This document shows positions 57,647 through 64,000 of a stretch of 64,000 nt of DNA, piece by piece. A model generated the notes under the pieces. It was not told the origin of the DNA and ran no database searches. It worked only from the letters and a program-made list of their open reading frames with translations. Numbering within the stretch: the stretch's first letter is position 1; the number at the start of each line of letters is the position of its first letter. The stretch is from Candidatus Gracilibacteria bacterium CG17_big_fil_post_rev_8_21_14_2_50_48_13 (GTDB lineage Bacteria > Patescibacteriota > Gracilibacteria > 1-14-2-50-48-13), in NCBI GenBank assembly GCA_002783265.1, contig PFFG01000009.1:248001-312000 (forward strand). The letters are read 5' to 3'. The translations under genes were made by a program, and so were the position numbers.

Positions 57647-58918
57647 ATGATCGACATTAAAGATTTACGAGAACGACCTGAATATTACCGGGAATCCACT
57701 GCTGCAAAAAATGGAGATCCATCGCTTATTGAGACGGTTCTCCAGCTCGATGAGGAACGCCGCGCCCTTATTTTTGCGCGTGATGAACTGAAGGCGAAGC
57801 AGAACTTACTCACGAAACAGATTCCAAGCGCTTCCGCGGAGGATCGAGGGCGACTTGTTGCTGAGTCAAAAGCCCTGGGTGATCAGGTGAAAGAGGCGGA
57901 TGCGAAGTCCGCTGAGATTGAAGCGGCCTATTTTTCAGCGGTGCATCAGATTCCTAATCCATTGCATCCGAGCGTACCCAAGGGGGCGAGTGATGAAGAA
58001 AACATTGTTGCGCGTGTCGTGGGTGAAAAACCAAATTTTCCCTTTCCCGTTAAGGAACACTGGGAACTGGGTGAAGATATGGATCTCATTGATATGGAGC
58101 GGGGGGCTAAGGTGTCTGGTAGCCGCTTTGTCTACCTGAAAAATGACCTTGTGATGCTGGAGTTTGCGCTCATTTCTTTTTGTTTGCAGAAGCTCTACGC
58201 AAAGGGCTTTACGCCTATGATCCCTCCTTACATGGTGCGTGAACGGGCCATGTACGGTACAGGGTATTTCCCTGATGCGGAAAATGGCGTGTATCATGTG
58301 AACCCGGGAGAAGACGATTTGTTTCTCATTGGAACCTCAGAAGTTTCTCTGGTGAATTATTACGACAATGAAGTGATTGATGTCTCCAAGCCGCAGCGCT
58401 TCGTCGGGTACAGCCCTTGTTTCCGTCGTGAGGCGGGGAGCTATGGAAAAGATGTGAAGGGTATTCTGCGCGTGCATCAGTTTGAAAAGGTGGAGATGGT
58501 GAGTTTTTGCCATCCTGATCAGAGTTGGGAAGAGCACGAATTTCTTCGCACTGTTGAGGAGGAAATTTTGAGTGACCTTGGTCTGCCATACCAGGTGCTG
58601 AATATCTGTAGTGGCGATCTTGGCGGTTCTGCAGCCAAAAAATATGATTTGGAGGCGTGGCTTCCTGGTCAGGAAAAATACCGGGAAATGACTTCCACCT
58701 CGAATACAACGGATTACCAGTCTCGTCGTTTGAATATTCGTTTCCGCGATGAAGAGGGGAATATGCAGTATGTCCATATTTTGAACGGTACGGCGACATC
58801 GATGCGTCCGCTCATTGCCATTATGGAAAACTATCAGCAGGAAGACGGTACAATTCTTGTTCCGGAGGTGCTTCGCCCTTATATGGGCAAGGATCGCATA
58901 ACCAAAACAACGGCATGA
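57647..58918 (+). CDS. serS: Seryl-tRNA synthetase
   Basis: The protein has 423 residues. The N-terminal coiled-coil arm (about 30-100) is followed by the class II core: motif 1 in IPPYMVRERAMYGTGYFP, motif 2 FRREAGSYGKDVKGILRVHQF, motif 3 NGTATSMRPLIAIMEN. It charges tRNA-Ser and its stop TGA overlaps the ABC gene start (ATGA). The 145-bp gap before it holds no clear signal. Confidence 0.98.
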   Translation: MIDIKDLRERPEYYRESTAAKNGDPSLIETVLQLDEERRALIFARDELKAKQNLLTKQIPSASAEDRGRLVAESKALGDQVKEADAKSAEIEAAYFSAVHQIPNPLHPSVPKGASDEENIVARVVGEKPNFPFPVKEHWELGEDMDLIDMERGAKVSGSRFVYLKNDLVMLEFALISFCLQKLYAKGFTPMIPPYMVRERAMYGTGYFPDAENGVYHVNPGEDDLFLIGTSEVSLVNYYDNEVIDVSKPQRFVGYSPCFRREAGSYGKDVKGILRVHQFEKVEMVSFCHPDQSWEEHEFLRTVEEEILSDLGLPYQVLNICSGDLGGSAAKKYDLEAWLPGQEKYREMTSTSNTTDYQSRRLNIRFRDEEGNMQYVHILNGTATSMRPLIAIMENYQQEDGTILVPEVLRPYMGKDRITKTTA

Positions 58919-59586
58919 CTACTCCGCTTCTCACGGTGAGTGACCTTACGCTTGGTTATCAGGAGACGCCGCTGATGTCGGACGTCTCCTTTTCTCTGCA
59001 GCCGGGTGAAGTGTGTGCGATTGTGGGGCATTCAGGGACGGGGAAAACAACTCTCCTTCACACCATTGCGGGCATTCTTCCCGTTACGAATGGCCGTGTG
59101 CATTTTCGGGATCAGGATATTTCTCTCCTGAGTGGAAAAGACCGTCAGGTGTATCTTGCACAGCGACTTGGGCTCGTGTTTCAGGCATTTCATATTGTGC
59201 CTTTTCTCTCGGTGGAGGATAACGTTGCCTTGTCTCCTGTTTTTGGCCACACCTGGCAGGGACATGAACTTTCCCAAAAGGTGCGTGAGGTACTTGATCA
59301 GGTGGGTCTTGCGGACATGGCAGGGAAATATGCCCGTGAACTTTCTGGAGGGCAGCGGCAGCGGGTGGCGATTGCGCGCGCTATGGTGAATGCGCCTGAT
59401 CTTATTTTGGCAGATGAACCAACGGGGAATCTTGACCAGCACACGGGAGATACGGTGATGGAGACGCTCGTGGATCTGGCGAGAAATCGTGGCAGCAGCA
59501 TGATTTTTGTGACCCACGAAGAAGCCTATTTGCGCCTAGCAGACAGGGTTTTTGCAGTAGAGAATGGGAAACTTTTGCAACGCTAG
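58915..59586 (+). CDS. ABC transporter ATP-binding protein, LolD/MacB type
   Basis: The protein has 223 residues. Walker A GHSGTGKTT, Q loop FQAFH, signature LSGGQRQRV, Walker B LILADEPTG, His switch VTHE. The lineage with LolD, MacB and FtsE ATPases fits its PFLSVEDNV and EPTGNLD segments. No permease gene is adjacent, so its partner is unknown. It is coupled to serS by ATGA, an unusual pairing. Confidence 0.93.
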   Translation: MTTPLLTVSDLTLGYQETPLMSDVSFSLQPGEVCAIVGHSGTGKTTLLHTIAGILPVTNGRVHFRDQDISLLSGKDRQVYLAQRLGLVFQAFHIVPFLSVEDNVALSPVFGHTWQGHELSQKVREVLDQVGLADMAGKYARELSGGQRQRVAIARAMVNAPDLILADEPTGNLDQHTGDTVMETLVDLARNRGSSMIFVTHEEAYLRLADRVFAVENGKLLQR

Positions 59587-59587
59587 T

Positions 59588-59918
59588 CGGCATGAAAAAA
59601 GTCGGGGCGTACTTCGACATATCGTATGAACGAAGGAACCCCGACTTTCTTTGTGGATTCCAGCACGCAACGACGTATCGTTCGGACCAGTCTCCTGATT
59701 TCTCCTTGCCAACCCTCTCTCTGCTAACAAGTGTTACATAGAGAGCGGCCTCTTCAAGCCTCCGGGTGAATGTGTTTTTGTTTTTTTGAGGTGTTTTTTT
59801 GTTGTTTTTGTGTTTGGTTTTTTTGTGTTTTTTTGGTTTTGTACCCGGATGAAACAAGGAGATGCAAACGCAGCGCGCTCCCATTTCCCGATTTCTGGCT
59901 AATTGCAAAGGATCAAAT
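59588..59918 (-). ncRNA. Candidate structured RNA of about 330 nt with long A/C-rich loop
   Basis: On the minus strand a promoter (59925-59952) leads into an RNA whose ends pair: CTTTG..CCAG near the 5' end (59906-59910, 59895-59898) with CTGG..CAAAG near the 3' end (59660-59663, 59649-59653). Inside, TCCGGGT/ACCCGGA (59843-59849 with 59761-59767) closes a 75-nt loop of almost only A and C. A hairpin with CTCTCT/AGAGAG and TAACA/TGTTA (59717-59745) follows, then AACGA/TCGTT near 59670-59683. A terminator ends it. It does not match tmRNA, RNase P, 6S or SRP RNA by eye. Confidence 0.5.
59595..59648. terminator. Terminator after serS-ABC and at the end of the candidate RNA
   Basis: A 10-bp stem AAAGTCGGGG/CCCCGACTTT (59598-59607 with 59639-59648) with an inner CTTCG/CGAAG stem. 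It is followed by six T on the minus strand and TTTCTTT on the plus strand, so it can serve both directions. Confidence 0.8.
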
Positions 59919-59924
59919 CATAGA

Positions 59925-59952
59925 AGTATAGCAAAAAGGGTATGAATTGCAA
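59925..59952 (-). promoter_or_regulatory. Promoter of the candidate structured RNA
   Basis: On the minus strand TTGCAA (59947-59952), 16 bp, TATACT (59925-59930). Confidence 0.6.
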
Positions 59953-60132
59953 GTTCTTTTTCCGCGAGAAGAGTCTAAAGGGGCAAAATGTATTCAGGGC
60001 AGAAAACGAGTATTCATCAACCGTAAAGCAACTTTTCGTATTGAAGAATTTCCCATGATGCTTACATTAAGCAGCGACCCATTTTATTCCCCAATGCTTC
60101 CAACCGAGGCGTTGGGAGAAAGGAGATGAAAT

Positions 60133-60648
60133 ATGGGAAACTTCTGGAAGAATCTGGTGCCCAATTGGGCGAAGAACAATTCTTCTGCAGTAACTGCAGA
60201 AGAGGTTGTCCAGCCTAAACGGACACCGATTAAGCCACCAGTACCCTCGACACCACCGCAATCAACTGCACTGACTCTAGGCAATACAGTAGAGCAGGAA
60301 GTTCTCAAGGAGCATAAGGAATTTATGCGTAAATCCGAAAGAACTTTCCAGCGCGCCTCCAAGGCGCTCACTGTCCGGCCGCAAATTGCTGAGGTTGCAA
60401 GCCCCCTCCCGGGGGTGATGATTGGTCGTCGTGAGTACGAAAATGGCTCCGCAGAGTTTACGTGCATATACAACCCCCGGTTGGTTGTGCATCACTCTGT
60501 AGGGCTAAAGCCTATGGAAGAACAAATGTCCCTACGTCGCATTGACGGCGTAGAAGACATTGAATCCTTCCTGTCCATGTTTGCCCCTCGCGTTGGACGT
60601 CCGTTCACCGCGAAGATCCCACTCCAGTGGGAGCGAATCGGGGTATAA
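60133..60648 (+). CDS. Hypothetical protein, 171 residues, with strong ribosome site
   Basis: AAAGGAGATGAA stands just before the ATG at 60133, a near-perfect Shine-Dalgarno sequence and unlike most other starts here. The protein has a Pro/Thr-rich region at 28-48, a helix with EVLKEHKEFMRKSERTFQRA, and a C-terminal soluble domain ending ERIGV. No signal peptide or known family. It may be a recent arrival or simply a highly translated gene. The 59953-60120 stretch upstream shows no other gene. Confidence 0.7.
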   Translation: MGNFWKNLVPNWAKNNSSAVTAEEVVQPKRTPIKPPVPSTPPQSTALTLGNTVEQEVLKEHKEFMRKSERTFQRASKALTVRPQIAEVASPLPGVMIGRREYENGSAEFTCIYNPRLVVHHSVGLKPMEEQMSLRRIDGVEDIESFLSMFAPRVGRPFTAKIPLQWERIGV

Positions 60649-60653
60649 AAAAT

Positions 60654-60688
60654 AAGAGGTCATCTATACGATGACCTCTTTTCTTTTT
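60654..60688. terminator. Bidirectional terminator
   Basis: An 11-bp perfect stem AAGAGGTCATC/GATGACCTCTT (60654-60664 with 60670-60680), loop TATAC, then TTCTTTTT. Confidence 0.9.
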
Positions 60689-60703
60689 GTATAATATAAG
60701 ACT

Positions 60704-61957
60704 TTAGAGCGCTTTGTGACCCATTTGTGTCGATTTTGATGCTTCGAGCGCAAGTTTATCCTGAATACTGGATTGTTTTTCACAATATTGCGCCAGGGGG
60801 TTATTGTCTATGTCGAACCCGAATGTTACTAAAAATTCTGTCACTAGGCCCCATTTAAGGGATAGATATGCCTTAGACTGGAGTTCTTCTTCCGTCCTGT
60901 CTGCAAAAAGCCCTTCCTCTTCAAACTGGGCGCGGTAGAAACGAATACTGCTTTCTTGATTTTCAGTCCATGGCTTCATAATCCCGGCTTCTATGTCAGC
61001 ATTGAAGTGATTTTCTATGGTGTCAAAAATGATTTTTGCCGTTGTTTGTGGGTTTGAGACGAAGGCATGTAAAGACTGTTTTGACTGAAAAAACTCTGGC
61101 ACGCGGGCAAATTGTTCACGGTGATTCCAAAGAATATCTTTATTTTTAGAGCCGATATAGCCAAGAAGGTGATGTTCCATAACCATAACACCGCAATCAT
61201 CGAAGAACTTCAGAAGATATTGCCATTTTTTCTTTGCATCAAAGGATTCATAGAAGCCCATTGCACGATAGTCTTGTTCAAAGGCGTTTAGTCTAGCCAA
61301 ATCCTCTTCATTCATGGGGGCTATGTCGCCGCGCTCCCTTTGTGTGTCGTAGTGTTTTCTAATGGTGTCAAAAAGCGCACCAACCGATAACTCGGGATTG
61401 TTGATAAACTGTGTTAATCCAAATTCAGTATTCATGAAGTCAGGGACTGTTGCGTGACCCACTTTACCATCGTAGTCTTTAGATTCTGAAAAGGTTGGGA
61501 TTCCTTTTTCTTTAATTTTACCCGCTGCAAAAGTCATGAGTGCACCCTTCTTGAGGGCTGCTTGCTCCTTGTCGTAGGCTTCTCGAGCAAGGCGGGCAGA
61601 TTGTATCTCAGGCAGTTTTTCTTTCGCTTCAGCAAAATCTATAATCTTCAAACTCGCTGCGTCATCTACAAACTCACCACCCCATGATTCAGGCTCGACC
61701 TGACGAGGGCGCTGGATGCGTGCGGGCTTGAGAAGATTGTTGATTTTTGTCGCCATCGCATATTCTACGCCATGAATAAAGTCCCCTGTGCGATCGACAG
61801 CATTTTTTGCCACCTGCGACACGGGCGTCTCCAAAACAGTTTTCACACGGGATGCAAAGTTCTTCACAACGCCAAAACCCTTGGAAAAACGTTCTTTCAC
61901 CCCGCTAAGGAGTGGAACTTTTTCCTCGTGTTGGTTTGTTGTATTGATTGCAGCCAT
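60704..61957 (-). CDS. Hypothetical protein, 417 residues
   Basis: The ATG at 61957 (MAAINTTNQHEEKV) is preferred; the frame is open to 62083 but that part overlaps gmk, and a TATGAT box lies just upstream. The protein is largely helical and charged. Two similar segments each pair a FDTI..HFNADIE/FDTIRKHYDTQRE type stretch with an acidic, Trp-containing helix, so there may be an internal duplication (about 190-270 and 300-370). No family recognised, no signal peptide. Confidence 0.7.
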   Translation of the reverse strand: MAAINTTNQHEEKVPLLSGVKERFSKGFGVVKNFASRVKTVLETPVSQVAKNAVDRTGDFIHGVEYAMATKINNLLKPARIQRPRQVEPESWGGEFVDDAASLKIIDFAEAKEKLPEIQSARLAREAYDKEQAALKKGALMTFAAGKIKEKGIPTFSESKDYDGKVGHATVPDFMNTEFGLTQFINNPELSVGALFDTIRKHYDTQRERGDIAPMNEEDLARLNAFEQDYRAMGFYESFDAKKKWQYLLKFFDDCGVMVMEHHLLGYIGSKNKDILWNHREQFARVPEFFQSKQSLHAFVSNPQTTAKIIFDTIENHFNADIEAGIMKPWTENQESSIRFYRAQFEEEGLFADRTEEELQSKAYLSLKWGLVTEFLVTFGFDIDNNPLAQYCEKQSSIQDKLALEASKSTQMGHKAL

Positions 61958-62054
61958 AGATTTTGGGAGAATTGTACACACAAGTTGTATCATAGTTTCT
62001 GTACTTTCGCAAAGGTTCTGGTAGTTTTTTAGTAGACATGTAACTGCAAATCTA

Positions 62055-62642
62055 ATGCCATACGAACGACGACTGATTGCCATTGCTGGTACCTCCGGAT
62101 CGGGGAAAGGAACCGTGATTGCTTCACTTAAAGAACGTCACCCAGAGTTTGTTTACCCCGTGTCCTTAACGACCAGAGCACCGAGGCCGGGTGAGATAGA
62201 TGGAGTGACGTACCATTTCGTAACAGAAGACGCTTTTCTTCGTGCGGCAGAGCAAGGCGAGCTCCTTGAATGGGCAGTGAATCACGAAAAGGAATACTAC
62301 GGCATGCTGAAAAAACCTGTGGAGGATGCCCTTGCGGCTGAGAAAACGGTGGTGAGAGAAATGAGTTTGGCGGGCATTGTCACCTTGCGCAAAACGCCTT
62401 TGGCAGAGCAGCTCTATGCAATTTTTCTGATTCCACCCTCTGAAGAGGTTATGCGTGCACGCATTCTCAAACGATCGGCGCTGCCAGAAGAGGAAGTGAC
62501 GAGGCGACTAGCGACGGCAAAGAAAGAGATCGAAATGGCCTCCATTTGTGATGTATCTATTCTGGCGGAAGAAGGAAAACAGGCAGAAATCTATGCCTTG
62601 GTGGAGGGCGCCATACGTCGATCTGCATCATCACACCTGTAA
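62055..62642 (+). CDS. gmk: Guanylate kinase
   Basis: The protein has 195 residues. P-loop GTSGSGKGT, GMP-binding SLTTRAPRPGEIDGVTYHFV, then EWAVNHEKEYYGMLKKPVEDAL and the LID region RILKRSALPEEEVTRRL. It phosphorylates GMP to GDP. The segment NHEKEYYGMLK replaces the usual HGNYYGT form, so it is somewhat divergent. The next gene starts 3 bp after its stop. Confidence 0.88.
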   Translation: MPYERRLIAIAGTSGSGKGTVIASLKERHPEFVYPVSLTTRAPRPGEIDGVTYHFVTEDAFLRAAEQGELLEWAVNHEKEYYGMLKKPVEDALAAEKTVVREMSLAGIVTLRKTPLAEQLYAIFLIPPSEEVMRARILKRSALPEEEVTRRLATAKKEIEMASICDVSILAEEGKQAEIYALVEGAIRRSASSHL

Positions 62643-62645
62643 GCT

Positions 62646-63230
62646 ATGGATCGATTTACATTTTTGGATGTACATGATGAATTGGGTGGGCTTGCGGCGT
62701 ATTTTTCAGATGAGCAGCTGCAGGTTATGAGCGAAAACGAGGCTGTACGCGATGTCTTTTTGTTTCTCTTTGCGTCTTCTTCTGTAGGAGACCCCGAGTT
62801 TTTACAACAACTTCGCGAGATGACCACCTTTCTTTTGGAAAGCGATTGGTTGCATAAGAGGGATTTAGCAGAGTTTTGTGTGTTATTAACCCATCTCCTC
62901 CACTTTTTGGAGCAGGCAAAGATTTATGTAGCGCTTCCACTCATTGCTCCTGCTCCTTCTCGTTTTGAACAGCGGAGAAGAGAACGTGATGCATGTCTGA
63001 AGGCGAAGAAACCAGCTTTGCTTGCTCGGCATAAAGCGCAGGAAATGGCGGGCCTGCTGCGAGATGGTTTGGTGATGAGTGAAACAGAAGCAATGCGGGT
63101 CATTGCTGGCGAATACCCGATTTTTCTTGCCTTTGCCGGCTGGCTGGAATCGAAGCGCCCTACCTTTGGGGACGCGCCTTCTCGTGTTGCGGACTTCTTT
63201 CACCAAAAAAGTGTTGATATTGTCTCGTAA
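62646..63230 (+). CDS. Hypothetical protein, 194 residues
   Basis: A helical, Leu- and Phe-rich soluble protein with a basic central part (SRFEQRRRERDACLKAKKPALLARHKAQE). No family recognised. It starts 3 bp after gmk and is surely cotranscribed; tRNA-Gln follows 21 bp after its stop. Confidence 0.65.
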   Translation: MDRFTFLDVHDELGGLAAYFSDEQLQVMSENEAVRDVFLFLFASSSVGDPEFLQQLREMTTFLLESDWLHKRDLAEFCVLLTHLLHFLEQAKIYVALPLIAPAPSRFEQRRRERDACLKAKKPALLARHKAQEMAGLLRDGLVMSETEAMRVIAGEYPIFLAFAGWLESKRPTFGDAPSRVADFFHQKSVDIVS

Positions 63231-63251
63231 TTAGCTACTATTGTCGCACCT

Positions 63252-63325
63252 TCGGGGATCGTCTAGTGGTAGGACTTCAGACTCTGAATCTGACTACGGG
63301 GGTTCGAATCCCTCTCCCCGAGCCA
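63252..63325 (+). tRNA. tRNA-Gln (CTG), CCA encoded
   Basis: Acceptor TCGGGGA/TCCCCGA, D arm with GTCTAGTGGTAGGAC, anticodon loop CTCTGAA with anticodon CTG, T arm GGGGGTTCGAATCCCTC, discriminator G and encoded CCA at 63323-63325. Confidence 0.93.
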
Positions 63326-63381
63326 TATAATTAACGAAGAAAATCAACTCTCTAAGTCGAGAGCTTGTTCTAGAATGTACT

Positions 63382-63522
63382 GGGGAGAGGGATTCGAAAC
63401 CAGCGCAGCGGAGGAAGGCTTTAATGCCTTCCGGAGCAAGCCTTCGGAGGCTACCGCAGGCGTGTCTGAACGACGAGCTGCAGCGAGGAAGTGAAGCCGC
63501 CGTGAGGTAGCCGAATCCCTCC
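63382..63522. repeat. Palindromic element containing an inverted copy of the tRNA-Gln T-arm end
   Basis: About 140 bp bounded by GAGGGATTCG (63387-63396) and its complement CGAATCCCTC (63512-63521). The left end (63382-63396) is the exact 15-base complement of the tRNA-Gln T arm and acceptor (CGAATCCCTCTCCCC). Inside are hairpins GGAAGGC/GCCTTCC (around 63413-63432) and GGCTACC/GGTAGCC (63449-63455 with 63506-63512). It may be a small mobile element or a tRNA-like RNA. It lies 57 bp past tRNA-Gln. Confidence 0.6.
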
Positions 63523-63563
63523 TATTTCAAATCTTTGCAATTTGGGATATTCCAGAGAAGTGG

Positions 63564-63592
63564 TTGAAAATACATATGTATTCATGTACAAT
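63564..63592 (+). promoter_or_regulatory. Promoter of the right-edge surface gene
   Basis: TTGAAA (63564-63569), 17 bp, TACAAT (63587-63592), 32 bp before the ATG. Confidence 0.7.
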
Positions 63593-63624
63593 ACTCCGAT
63601 GTGTTGTAAACCCCCACGCAAGTC

Positions 63625-64000
63625 ATGATAGCTCGCCAGATACGGTATCTAGCAATTCTCTTCTTCCTCTGTTGTAGCAGTGTCTTTTCTGTGCATGCCA
63701 GCGCTCGCATTGTCTTTCAAGACGATGATCTTGCGGATGTCTTCTCGCCCGGCTTGGTTTTGGGATCGAATGATGCGGGTGTAGAGGATACATCGATAGT
63801 TTTTGGTAAAGATCCCGTTCCTACCAATAATGGGTCTATTCGCTGGGATATTGCCTCCAGCAAATTTCAAATTGACCGGAATGTCCAGATCTCTGGGGGA
63901 ATAAAGGTTACTGGTAGTGCGGACTTTTCTACATCGACACAGACACGTATTCGGGAAGTCGCATCGGCCGCTGCCGCCACGTGTACGAATGTCAATGAAA
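63625..64000 (+). CDS. Exported surface protein, start only (cut by window edge)
   Basis: 125 codons are visible from the ATG at 63625. The signal peptide covers about 1-28 (hydrophobic run LAILFFLCCSSVFSV then HASA). After it comes IRWDIASSKFQIDRNVQISGGIKVTGSADF, a beta-fibre style seen in CPR surface proteins and similar in character to the gene at 20862-21944. Function unknown. Confidence 0.75.
   Translation, partial: MIARQIRYLAILFFLCCSSVFSVHASARIVFQDDDLADVFSPGLVLGSNDAGVEDTSIVFGKDPVPTNNGSIRWDIASSKFQIDRNVQISGGIKVTGSADFSTSTQTRIREVASAAAATCTNVNE

Noticed and set aside
59402-59908. 168-codon minus-strand frame with a Lys/Asn/Thr-rich stretch
   Set aside because: It would start at a TTG, read through a strong terminator and overlap the ABC gene by about 180 bp. 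The low-complexity part comes from the A/C-rich loop of the candidate RNA.
59588-59918. RNase P RNA, tmRNA, 6S or SRP RNA as identity of the structured RNA
   Set aside because: No GAGGAAAGTCC core or matching 3' motif for RNase P, no tRNA-like ends for tmRNA, no SRP GGAAGGAAGCAG loop, and no 6S-type bubble rod.

Overview
This window looks like a chromosomal segment of a Patescibacteria/CPR bacterium, possibly near the Peregrinibacteria. That placement is inference. The pointers are several S-layer-homology (SLH) proteins, CPR-style surface proteins (a GETLSPTCAPGSANCTV-type segment, AWSENIGWI repeats), a free-standing sigma-region-4/HARE-HTH protein, RNase J, a 23S-5S rRNA unit with no 16S beside it, and starts that mostly lack a Shine-Dalgarno sequence. 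TGA is used as a stop (for example serS), so this is not a UGA-recoding Gracilibacteria or Absconditabacteria genome. There are no CRISPR arrays, insertion sequences or recognisable phage genes.

Bases 1-22000 are a cell-surface region. On the minus strand pbpC (penicillin-binding protein 1C) is followed by a giant alpha-2-macroglobulin that carries N-terminal SLH repeats and a thioester motif; it runs off the left edge. Divergent from these is a 2168-residue fibronectin-III-like exported protein ending in a dockerin-like calcium loop. It is followed directly by a cohesin-like protein with three SLH repeats, so the two could form a surface-anchoring pair. Two more SLH proteins, a second surface protein, glutaredoxin and Era complete the block.

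Bases 22000-43800 hold mainly housekeeping genes: uppP-lysS, mannose-6-phosphate isomerase, a small alarmone hydrolase, enolase, a sugar nucleotidyltransferase, tRNA-Tyr and tRNA-Thr, a Kef-type antiporter, RNase J with a DUF1858 protein, TatD, the sigma4-HARE protein, an HtrA protease, ComF and a GT4 glycosyltransferase. An 80-nt promoter-to-terminator unit near 29.9 kb looks like a small RNA.

Bases 43800-51700 carry the 23S-5S unit with its own promoter, a long processing stem and terminators. Then come a FecR-like protein, a polyprenol/diacylglycerol-kinase-like membrane protein, and a partner-switching pair (RsbW-like kinase fused to a STAS-like domain, plus a separate STAS protein). Bases 51700-59600 hold rpmE, hemW, ruvB, a trmD/cysteine desulfurase operon, serS and an orphan ABC ATPase.

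Bases 59588-59918 (minus strand) contain a promoter, a closed set of stems with a long A/C-rich loop, and a terminator. This is my best candidate for an undescribed structured RNA. The right end has three proteins of unknown function, gmk, tRNA-Gln, a palindromic element that copies the tRNA-Gln T-arm in inverted orientation, and the start of another exported surface protein.

Most promoters I could place are TTGNNN, 16-18 bp, then TATACT, TACAAT or TATGAT, about 20-40 nt upstream of the ATG. This pattern let me trim several gene starts.
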